This document shows positions 55,220-64,000 of a stretch of DNA of 64,000 nucleotides, in pieces. The translations under genes and the position numbers were made by a program. Below the pieces are notes generated by a model. The model was not told where the DNA came from and did not search any database. It saw only the letters and a program-made list of their open reading frames with translations. Source of the DNA: Gordionus sp. m RMFG-2023 (taxonomy: Eukaryota > Nematomorpha > Gordioida > Chordodea > Parachordodidae); contig NC_088775.1 in assembly GCF_954871325.1 (NCBI RefSeq), positions 5,805,561-5,869,560 on the forward strand, in the 5' to 3' direction. Position 1 is the stretch's first letter. Every line of letters starts with the position of its first letter.

Positions 55220-56045
55220 TAATTTTTTATTATTAATTTGAATAAATTTTTATTTATATCATATTTTAAAAATAATGTTACAAATTTAATCTCACTGATA
55301 TCTATACAAATTAAAATATACATGAATAGGAATTTTTAAAAAAATCTATAAATTTTAGCTATTGATGAAATTCATAAGATGCAAAGTATTTTCACAATCG
55401 GGCAGTAAAGCCTCATAAAGTTTTACACCGTTAAATGTTTTACATTTTTATAGGGAATATCTTCATCTATATATTGTTGGGTTATACAAATTTATTGTAA
55501 ATCCATGGCAGATTACTTTTATTTGGTCTCACCAAATCATGCATCTATGTTCCTAGGCCCATTTAATTTTTAAATGAAAAATATATTGGAAAGAATTTCA
55601 AAAAAAAATAAATCATTTTATTATATTATTTTACCCTCGCTTTCTATTCATTAATCCAGACTGAATTTATAGCTAAATCAAAAATAACTTATAATTTTTT
55701 TTTAATTTTCCTTCCCCCCACCCATAGCAATTTCCTTTTTACCCACCTGCGCTTCTTCCATAAAATGTGAATCAAAATGAGAGTTATATATTAACTAATT
55801 ATACATAATTTATAATGCATCGTAGAAATAAGTTGGCCAGAGAGAGGGCAAGGGAAACCCCCCCTTCATAAATATGGCACTTTAATTAATATAATTTTAA
55901 ACGGATATTCTCTTTAGTCCCCCTCACCATCCCTTCTCCCCATGTATACATAGATCTATATTATAATTTCTATGTCCTCGCTACGTCATGTCATCATGAG
56001 GTCATGTCATAATTTGCTTGGTCGTAAAATTTACCATCCTTTTAT
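55220..56045. other. gene-free stretch
   Basis: AT-rich with C-runs at 55855-55865 and 55920-55945 (ccccctcaccatcccttctc), probably parts of old C-tipped repeats. No exon supported. Confidence 0.35.
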
Positions 56046-57355
56046 GTTCTCAGGCCTGCTCTAAGCACGAACCCGGGGTTTAGACGTGGGGTCCAGACCC
56101 GGGGTTCAGACCCACAATTAGGATAAGACTCGGATAAATAAAGAGTAAGAAAAAATAAATCTCATTTACTAATATTAAATTACATCTTATACATTCTAAA
56201 TTAATAATTAAAGCTTTTAATCTCATTTTCTTACCTTTAAATACTTGTTAAAATTAGGGGCGTTTTTTATTAAAATGTTTTCCAGTCCGAACCCAAATTT
56301 TTTTTTTTTTAAATTTACCAACCAGAATCTATTTAAATATAGAAATTAATTTTTATTTTTGTTTTTCTTTTACCAATATATTTTTTTTATAAACAAATTT
56401 CTCCCTCACATAGTTTCCGATTACAGTGAAGTGAAACTAGTAATATTATTATTTTTAAATATACAATAAAATGGGGTAAACAATGTAAGATTTTATTTTA
56501 ATACATATTGTAATTAAATATGGACAAAAAAATAAAGATTAAACGTCATGCTTGTTTAAATAAAAAAAAAGAAATTATGTTGTAAATTTATAATTTGTAA
56601 TGTAAAGGACAAAGTAACATGATGCTTTTTTTTTATATTTTTGAAGTTGTTTATTAATCATTATTTTTTTAGTTACTTACTTAGATAATTTTTTAAAGAA
56701 AATAATAATTTTAAAAATAAAATTAAGTTTTTTTATATTTTTGAAGTTAAGTTTATTATATTTTTATTTTTTTATAAAAAGTGTAAATTGAAGATTTTAT
56801 ATATTTTGACTTCAGAATAAGCAGGAAAAAAGACGCTTGTTTATAACCAACTCACCCCCCCCCCCTCCCCGAAATAAAATCGTTCCAAAAATATTTTAAA
56901 TATCCTATTCAAGCCCAATCTTGCCAAATTTGCAAAAAAATGTCTATCAAATGTACTTATCTAACATACATTTCTAAAATAAGAAAAAAAATCAATACGT
57001 GTTTAAAAAATACGTGCCAGAAAGTTTGTATCTAATTTTGAATTAGGATGATATAGCAATTAATCGCTCAGATAACCAACATAATGATTTATTTTAATCC
57101 TATTTTTCTGTATTTCTAAGCCCTAAATGGTTCCGAATTAACCCTAAGTAGTTGCTTGCAGAATTTATCTAACCATAAAATGCCATGTTTATATTTTTGT
57201 TAATATTTTTTATTTGAACTATTTGAAATAACATTATTCATCTGGACCCTGGGTCTGGATCCTAGGATTCGTGCTCACAGCTGGTTTGGTCGATTTTTAG
57301 ACACAAACCCCGGGTCTGGGTTTTACACAACCCAACCAATTAACAACACTAGGTA
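56046..57355. mobile_element. GC-ended inverted-repeat element
   Basis: The left end (ctaagcacgaacccgggg; gtccagacccggggttcaga) and the right end (ggaccctgggtctggatcct; ggattcgtgctcac) are imperfect inverse copies about 1.2 kb apart. A second outer end (acccgggg-like, then caacactagg) lies at 57300-57353. The interior is AT-rich without a transposase. It is probably a non-autonomous DNA element or a nested pair. No clear target duplication. Confidence 0.55.
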
Positions 57356-57713
57356 CATATTTATTTATTTTCATTTATAAATATCAAAAAATAAAAATAA
57401 ATACATTATTTAAAAATATAAAAAAAAATAATAAAAATAAATATTTATCATAAGTTATTTATACACAGTTTTTCTTCAAATTATTCTATTCAAAGTTAAC
57501 TCTATATATATGTGATTTAGTTTTCCAACATATCTTAATGAATTATGCACTTTTTAATAAATCTATCCAGATTTTTAGAATAAATTTACTCAACTGTATA
57601 AGATGTATAAAAATAAATACAATCTATATATAATAAAGATAAAAATCCATAAAAAAAGGATGCTAAAAATATTATAAAAATATAAAAGATTAGCCAATAT
57701 TATATTTCTGTTT

Positions 57714-57980
57714 TATTTTTTCTCTTCTAACCAAGCCGTAGGTTGGACATTAATCTTTGATCCTTTACGATTTTTTTATTTCAAAAATAATGCTTGAGTT
57801 GGGGTTTTTTAAGTTTTTCAAATAATTTATTAAATGATAAAATTTTTGTTTCTTTAATAAAATGGCTTTATGGTACATATCCTTGCATAAATCTTCAGCA
57901 TCCTCTGATATCATTAATTTCACTTCGTTAATAATATTATTATTATCAATCATTATTATTTGAAAATATTTCAATTTCAT
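57714..57980 (-). CDS. small coding-like segment with a frame break
   Basis: From an ATG at 57980 the frame gives 71 residues, including ISEDAEDLCKDMYHKAILLK and YHLINYLKNLKNP, then stops right after a run of seven A. In the next frame, directly beyond the A-run, a second open stretch (GSKINVQPTAWLEEKK) reaches its own stop. Such a break at an A-run could be a slippage mutation, a sequencing error or an unnoticed splice. I recognise no family. It may be a small gene, the last exon of one, or a pseudogene. Confidence 0.4.
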
Positions 57981-58579
57981 GAAAGCTATTTGAATTTTTT
58001 TTGTAATGAGGCTTTCCAGTTTTTTTTAGTTCCAATAAAATAAAAATTTAATTTATACAAATAGAAATAGAAATAAATTTATTTATTTATTTAGAGTCAA
58101 CCCTCTTGATTGCATTAAAAATGTATAATATTACCTTTGTTAATGATTGAATTAAACGTTAAAATAAATATCTAACAAAATTATTTTGAATCGTAAACTG
58201 CTAAAAAATGAATTTAAAAAACCTATAAAAACACCCTTTCACAACACAATAAGCATTTGTCCAAATGCATTAAAGGACTCTGACATTTTAAACATAGATT
58301 TTAAAACTACTTAATAACTTAGCTAATATTCTTAAAATAAGTTAAGCTTAAAACTAAGATACTATTATAATCTAATCTTAACCTTTTTATTCGTATATTA
58401 AAATTTTATCCTTTTTATTTCATAATTTGAGTTAACGTTTTATTATTATTATTAATAAAGAGTTTATCTATTTTTTTGAGTTATAGTTACAATTTTTTAT
58501 TTTATGATTATATTTTTATTTTGATATATTACATTTTTATGTATAATAAACAATAAAATAAACTCTTTATCATTTAAAT

Positions 58580-58789
58580 TTAAGCAATGTGGTATAAAAA
58601 GGTTAGTTTTGGGCAAACACTTTTTAACATTTGCTCTATATCCTGGAGAATATAATATGATGTAAAATTAGATGAACCCCGAATTATAGTTAATTTTCTC
58701 TTGCTTATATAAAGCGAGCATAAGGCGCAAACTGTTTCAGATATTAATTCCATCAATTTCTTTAAACGCTTAAACTTTATTATGGGTTC
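58580..58789 (-). CDS. possible terminal exon of an unrecognised gene
   Basis: A 70-codon minus-strand segment follows a tttcaaacag acceptor and runs open to TAA at 58580. It is basic and helical in appearance (KFKRLKKLMELISETVCALC; YYILQDIEQMLKSVCPKL). An in-frame stop just upstream of the acceptor supports an exon boundary there. I could not find its upstream exons, and I recognise no family. Confidence 0.4.
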   Translation of the reverse strand, partial: EPIIKFKRLKKLMELISETVCALCSLYISKRKLTIIRGSSNFTSYYILQDIEQMLKSVCPKLTFLYHIA

Positions 58790-59265
58790 CTGTTTGAAAT
58801 ATCAATCTTAAATAAATATGTTAAATTTTTATGTTTAATGATTATAAATGTTGTTAGCTATCGTATATTTATTTATAAATATAAATATTATATACATTAT
58901 CTACTTCCAGAATTCTTAATTATTTATCAATACTCGGTAAATTGTTTATAACATACTGTTGGTATGTGTATAATATTTGTGTAATTTATATCGTCAATGT
59001 TTTTATTCCAAAAATTAATGATTCTTTTTAAACTTTAAATCAATTATCAAGTGAATTCTTTTAGAAAAATCTGATTTTAATTCATATATTTTTATATATA
59101 ATTATATTAATAATATTGTACATTTATTTTGCTATCAATATTTGAAATAAATAATAAAAATAAAATTTTAATCAAAAAACCAAATTTCTCTATCTTTATA
59201 TACTTCTATACTTTCCTTTATTTCCCTTTTATTATTATCTTTTATATATTTTTTAGTTTATAGCT
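58790..59265. other. gene-free stretch
   Basis: Very AT-rich, nothing recognised. If the exon at 58580-58789 is real, its upstream exons should lie here or further right. Confidence 0.3.
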
Positions 59266-59640
59266 TTTTTAACGGGTGCTTGCTGTTCCGTTAGAGGTAC
59301 CGTCATTCCTCTTTAATTAAACGGGCCCTGACAGTAGGGTAAATTACTGCCAAATAAATTTTTTAGTGAATCTTTGCTTATTCACGAGAGGTACCGTAAT
59401 TCCTCTTAAATTAAAGGGGCCCAGACTTGATACAGTTCCTTGTTTGATAATCCATCATTTAACTCTATCCCCTGGTACAACAATTTTATGTCGCCAGACA
59501 CTAATGAATAAAATAGTAGATAACTCTAAAGTGATGAAAGATGCTCTAATAGTAGAGTTATCAGAGATATCATATATATGTACCATGGCAGATAGTTGGA
59601 CACATAACAGAAGGTAAAAACTTATAAAATGCAACAAATT
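59266..59640 (+). mobile_element. hAT transposase fragment (N-terminal part)
   Basis: The open stretch 59366-59617 encodes PSRxT-like 'ILCRQTLMNKIVDNSKVMKD' and ends with ISYICTMADSWTHNRR. This corresponds to the hAT transposase segment around the TADxWT motif at the start of the catalytic region. A direct duplication lies just upstream: gttagaggtaccgtcattcc (59290) and gagaggtaccgtaattcc (59383). A close relative of the same segment is at 62500-62580. No complete frame. Confidence 0.75.
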
Positions 59641-60570
59641 ACCATAAATTTTTTTATAATAAAAACTAACTATATTTTAATATTTATAAAAGTTGATTTA
59701 TATATTTTCTATACAATAACATTATAAGCAAAAAATAAGACAAATTTGTTTCTAAATTTTTTTTATTAAAAGTAGCTAAAACTAACTTTTAAAAAATAGT
59801 AGCTAATAGAGTGCTACTTTTTTTGACAAATAGCGATATCGGTAGCGCGCTACCTTTTTTGACAAATAGTGATAGCGGTAGAGCGCTACTTTTAAAAGTA
59901 ACGTTTAAAAACTCTGGTAATCAGCTTTTAATTATTGTCTTTTAAAACCGACGTACGTTGATTAGAAATATGTGTAATAAATTAAAACATTGTGAAACAA
60001 ATTATTGCAAAACCTATGCATTTGGATCATTTGATTTATTATAAAATTTTAAATATGGTTCCTAAAATGGAGGTATTAGGGCACAAAGCAAATGCAGCAT
60101 TAAATTTGGAAAGAAGTAATTGCATTTTAAATAAATACTTCAATTAGATAATTTTGCATCCCCCCTCTCAAGGAGCTATTTTTTTATATAAAAAAAATTA
60201 AGAATTCTAAATTTAATATTTTCATTTATTATTTATTTTATATTTCTCTTAAATTCTCATTTTTTTGTGTCTGACGAAAATTAATATATGGATTAATAAG
60301 CACTACCACCATCATTAATTATTAATACAATAGAGCCTACATTTTCCATTTTTACACGATGCAAAAAATATATTTTGTAATTTGCTAATAACTTTATTTC
60401 CATAACATAAAATTTATATATATACCCATTTTAAATATATATACTAACCTTGACCTATAATATATCTCTCTAAACATTAACCTTACCATCTTTCCCAACC
60501 TACCTGTTCGCTTACGTTGACTTCGGAGAAAAATTATTGTACAAGTCGCTCGAAAACTAACTAAATCATA
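59641..60570. repeat. gene-free stretch with a 36-bp tandem repeat
   Basis: At 59809-59900 the unit gctacctttttttgacaaat plus agcgatagcggta is repeated about two and a half times. Such 'gtagcgcgctac' palindromic units are typical of the subterminal parts of hAT elements. The rest is AT-rich. Confidence 0.5.
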
Positions 60571-60760
60571 TAGTGTTGTTATATGACTCGATTTGGGTCG
60601 ATTTTTAAAAAGGGCCTGATTAAGAATTTACCCAAATTAGAGGTTAATAGATGGCAGAAAGTTTTGGATCTCTGTTTGCCAAGTCTCGCGGCTTACATTA
60701 TATTATTTTGGCTAAAGTCTTAATGGGCCGTTTTTAAAATCGACCCAAAAAACAACATTA
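60571..60760. repeat. palindromic MITE, family C
   Basis: Left end tagtgttgttatatgactcg followed by gatttgggtcgatttttaaa. Right end cgttttttaaaatcgaccc-like then aacaacatta. The halves are inverse copies. Confidence 0.75.
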
Positions 60761-61157
60761 AAACCATGATATTAACTTTTCAAATTGGGCAAGATAAAAT
60801 ATTATTGTAATTAATTATAATTTAAATAGATAGAGAAACAATTTTATTATTTAATATAGGATTTGTTTTTATAAATAATATATAAAAATTCGGTATTTGA
60901 AGTGCGCAAATAATATTTTTTTAAAAAAGGCTAGTTCTCCTTTATTATCGATACTTTTTTTTAAAACATAATATAATAAAAATTTTACCTATAACTAGAT
61001 GATATTATAATATATTTTTTGTAAACCTTAAAAATATAAAATAATGACGGGTAAAAATATGAAAAAAAAACTACGTAATATATTGAATTGTTTATCGAAT
61101 TTTTTTTAACTTGAGCCGGATAAAAAATTAGTTAAATATACGCTAAATAAATCTTAT

Positions 61158-62201
61158 TTGGATATGGAAGAAGAGCAAATTTGTTCCAATTATTCCTCGA
61201 TAAAAATTTTTACTAATTACAAAGCAAACTCATTTACCAAAATTTTCTGTATACTTATTTTGATTTTGGGACTGATCGGTAATTTATTAGGAATAATTTT
61301 GATATATAATCCATCCGCGATCATTGATTTATGCCCTCATCTTAATGTCTTCTTTAAACGTGCGAAGAATTTGATCATTAAACTCGTGAAGTGGTCAACT
61401 GGAAAATGGTTGTGTAAAAAATCGACGAATATATTAATTTCGACTTCAGGACCTCGGAATTTGTTGACAATAAATACAAGGTTTGAAAATAATAGTACAT
61501 TCTCATCCAGCAGAACAAAATGGCATTTTAATGCTAATCAATATTTGTTAAAGTGGTTTTATTTGGTAAATCTTATAAATGTCTTGGGCTTGATCATTTC
61601 ACCCTTGCTTAAAATTTACGGGAATGAGCATCCAGAAAACCCTATCTGGACCTCTAAAGGTTGGATAACATATTTGGCGCGTTATCACTATCCCATATCA
61701 AAATCATTGTTACATTTTGGTTTCTTCATTTATTTGCTCTTCTTCGCTAATCAACTGATTGCAGTTGTATTTCCATTCAACTACAACATGTTATTGAGTA
61801 TTAAAAGAGTCAGAATTGCCATGCTCTTATGTCTCACATACTTAATAACATGGTATTTCCCTTTTTACAAATGGTTTACTTTGCATAAAACGAAATTATG
61901 TACAACCTCATTAAACAGAAGAGATAAATTTTATCCAGAAAATTATGTATATTATTACATATTCCAAAGTTTTAAGCCTCAGGACAATATATCTAGGTCT
62001 CTTTGGATAACCTACAAAATTTTCAGAGAATTTTTTGCTGTTTTAATACCCTTTTCCCTGATGATTTTATGCAAAATTATACTTATCAAAAGAGGCATAA
62101 AAGTTGCTGATGATATTTATATATCATTCAATTGTAAGCATCTAATCAATCGAGTAGCTAGTAACACATGTAAGAAACACCTACAATGGTATTGGAATTG
62201 A
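61158..62201 (+). CDS. rhodopsin-like G-protein-coupled receptor, atypical and possibly incomplete
   Basis: A 347-residue intronless frame. Hydrophobic spans at about residues 28-50 (CILILILGLIGNLLGIILIY, the GN motif of helix 1), 129-152, 181-207, 218-238 and 290-312. Helix 3 ends FANQLIAVVFPFNYN, where peptide receptors normally have DRY-type residues before AVxFPFxYN; here Gln replaces the key Arg. NYS at residue 11 is a glycosylation site in a short extracellular N-terminus. The first intracellular loop is about 78 residues, far above the usual ~10. Helices 6 and 7, with FxxCWxP and NPxxY, are not found. A good donor (gtaaga) at 62170 could splice to them beyond this stretch; otherwise the gene is truncated. 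It is probably a neuropeptide-receptor relative; ligand unknown. Confidence 0.7.
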   Translation: MDMEEEQICSNYSSIKIFTNYKANSFTKIFCILILILGLIGNLLGIILIYNPSAIIDLCPHLNVFFKRAKNLIIKLVKWSTGKWLCKKSTNILISTSGPRNLLTINTRFENNSTFSSSRTKWHFNANQYLLKWFYLVNLINVLGLIISPLLKIYGNEHPENPIWTSKGWITYLARYHYPISKSLLHFGFFIYLLFFANQLIAVVFPFNYNMLLSIKRVRIAMLLCLTYLITWYFPFYKWFTLHKTKLCTTSLNRRDKFYPENYVYYYIFQSFKPQDNISRSLWITYKIFREFFAVLIPFSLMILCKIILIKRGIKVADDIYISFNCKHLINRVASNTCKKHLQWYWN

Positions 62202-62430
62202 TATTTTTACAATTATATATAATCTAATATTCATTTTATGGATACGACTGGGAATAATCACATCCAATTGCTATAAGTTCTGATTTAATAGAGAATGGAC
62301 CATAGTAAATCAAATCTTGGTATAGGAGAATCTTCAGTTCAAAAAGACAAATACTATCCAAATCAAATTCAACTGATAGATGACACTGCCAATAAGTTAT
62401 CACAAAAATTGGCAATGCATAAAGATTATT
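62202..62430 (+). other. short stretch after the receptor
   Basis: A 47-codon open frame starts at about 62294 (MDHSKSNLGIGESSVQKDKY) and ends in TGA. Its phase does not fit the gtaaga donor at 62170, and it shows no known motif. It may be chance or part of a decayed receptor tail. Confidence 0.25.
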
Positions 62431-63575
62431 GTTGATTTTATTATTGACACAGTTCAGCCAGTGTCTTTGGTTGATATGTATTAAAACTTGTATCCCCTGG
62501 TTACAGACAGTTTTATGTCGCCAGACACTCTATGAATAAATATAGCCGACAACATTCATAAGTGATGAAAGATGCTCTAATATGTATACGTTAGTTATAC
62601 TATTTATCTTAACTTTCTATGTCAATTCCAATTACAGAATCCTGATCATCGAAAGATTTAAGATATACAGCAGAATTTTAAAAAATATCTTTCAGAGTTA
62701 AAATTGATCTGAGCTTTAAATATTTTTAGAGTCATGTATTTGGGTAATCACAGGCCATTGTGTTATGACTCTAGGACTTTATCTCTAAAGAAGATCTGAT
62801 AGCCTTAGCCCTGACAAAGGATTATAGACGATGCCAGACATATGACGTACATTTCAAATAAAATTATTGCCAATCAAATCTCAACACTAGTCTTTTCCCA
62901 GGATTCATAACTAAAGTTTGCAAGATCGGTATACTGAGTAATGAGGTCTAATTACCTGACAGGCATTTGAGGCTCCTACTAATCACACAATTTATTTAAA
63001 TAATATTTAAACTATTTATCCACGTTATGATTTTTATCAGAATGGAATTGGTTATTATTTAATTTATAAAATATTTAGTATTATCTAATATTTCACGATT
63101 ATTTATAGAATATTTTATTGATCGCAGTCTAATTTATACAAAATTATCAAATATACAATATTATAAAATAGATAAATAATTCTGTTAACTTTTCTTATAA
63201 AATTGATATAAAAATAGCGAAGCTGGATAATCTTACTCCAACAAACATAGATTGCTGAGTATCTACCATGAAGACATCCTCAAATAATTATTCTTGAAAT
63301 TAAAGATGATTTCATAGATTAAATCCAATCTTTTTTTTCAATCAAAATTGTAATATTGAGATGAACATTTATGTGTAATATACTCTTTTCATATATGTAA
63401 AAATAATTAATAATAATAAAATTTAATACTCCCTTGCCCTCGACAGTGCTAGTGTCGAGAGATTATTTAGTAAACGCAAAGCTTATACTTTCTGAATCGA
63501 GCTCGTTTCTAGACTTCAGGGAGAAATGATAGCCACTATTAGCATAATGCTATTATATAATATAAAATGCAACAA
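62431..63575 (+). mobile_element. hAT DNA transposon remnant (near-full-length coding region, decayed)
   Basis: The left part repeats the hAT segment at 59.4 kb (cccctggttacagacag, then gtcgccagacactctatgaa). The right end at 63447-63485 encodes DSASVERLFSKRKAY, the conserved dimerisation motif of hAT transposases. Between them the frame is broken many times, with only scattered recognisable pieces. Inactive. Confidence 0.8.
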
Positions 63576-64000
63576 ATTAAAATTATATATTTATCTATAT
63601 ATTTATTCAACGAAAATATAATGTTTTTTTTGAAAAAAATCATAATCATTTATCTGCTTCTAAAAGTCCCAAATTTTTTTAAATTTGAATCTCATAAAGG
63701 AACTAACGTCTCTCTCGTATATGTAAAACTTTGTTAAATTTATAAATCAACATATTAAAATATTTGATAACAAATAATAGTGATTGTTAGATTCCTTCCC
63801 ATTAATCAATAAATATAGCATAAGTTTCGTTAATAGAAGGTGTCCATATAGACCTTAAAATTATTATTTGCCGAACACTCCTCACTATGCAATATACATC
63901 ATTACTTAAATAGGGTAAACGGACTTTTCATCTCTGCTTCTTATCTACCCGCTAGGCGTTTAAGACTATAGTGGTTTCGCCTCTTGCGCGCACCAGGTTG
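63576..64000. other. right end of the window, nothing recognised
   Basis: AT-rich. The last 70 bases are less AT-rich (cctcttgcgcgcaccagg) and may begin another repeat or gene beyond the edge. Confidence 0.3.

Noticed and set aside
63920-64000. A tRNA-like or snRNA-like GC-richer segment at the right edge
   Set aside because: No cloverleaf, A-box or B-box could be drawn, and the segment is cut by the window edge.

Overview
The window is AT-rich animal nuclear DNA. Split genes with GT-AG introns, two conserved metazoan genes found by joining exons (a UCHL5/UCH37 deubiquitinase and mitoribosomal protein mS34), a rhodopsin-like receptor and a dense load of hAT, piggyBac, mariner, RTE and LTR copies all point to an invertebrate animal. 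The lineage cannot be fixed from this sequence alone. No rRNA, tRNA, CRISPR array or bacterial-type operon was seen.

Layout. 0-10 kb: three exons of an unrecognised minus-strand gene (556-1556), then repeat-dominated DNA with a large inverted repeat (3.2-4.15 kb) and two old copies of a ~1.5 kb unit (4.7-8 kb). 10.3-12.2 kb: a four-exon gene for a 137-residue protein of unknown family. 13.9-15.6 kb: hAT-like MITEs, one nested in another. 15.8-36.2 kb: one long plus-strand gene with at least fourteen phase-matched exons and about 1,260 residues of unknown function. Its introns carry a gag-derived inverted repeat split by a MITE, an RTE-type LINE with a non-autonomous LTR element inside it, and mariner and piggyBac MITEs. 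37.1-38.8 kb: a decayed piggyBac element with both ends, clearly the parent type of the MITE at 34.9 kb. 39.8-42.2 kb: a repeat-bounded block holding a duplicated coding-like unit. 42.6-44.7 kb: the mS34 gene (four exons). 45.3-45.8 kb: a MITE with a perfect 8-bp target duplication. 49.5-54.3 kb: UCHL5 on the minus strand (ten exons). 54.4-55.2 kb: a LINE 3' end with a poly(A) tail. 55.2-59 kb: a GC-rich-ended repeat and two short minus-strand coding pieces. 59.3-63.6 kb: two hAT transposase remnants either side of an odd intronless receptor gene (61.2-62.2 kb).

The host genes do not form a pathway: protein turnover (UCHL5), mitochondrial translation (mS34), signalling (receptor) and three unknowns. 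The long unknown gene keeps many CG-containing codons while its neighbours are strongly AT-biased. Most remaining DNA is transposon-derived, and much of it is short palindromic or inverted-repeat families present several times within the window.
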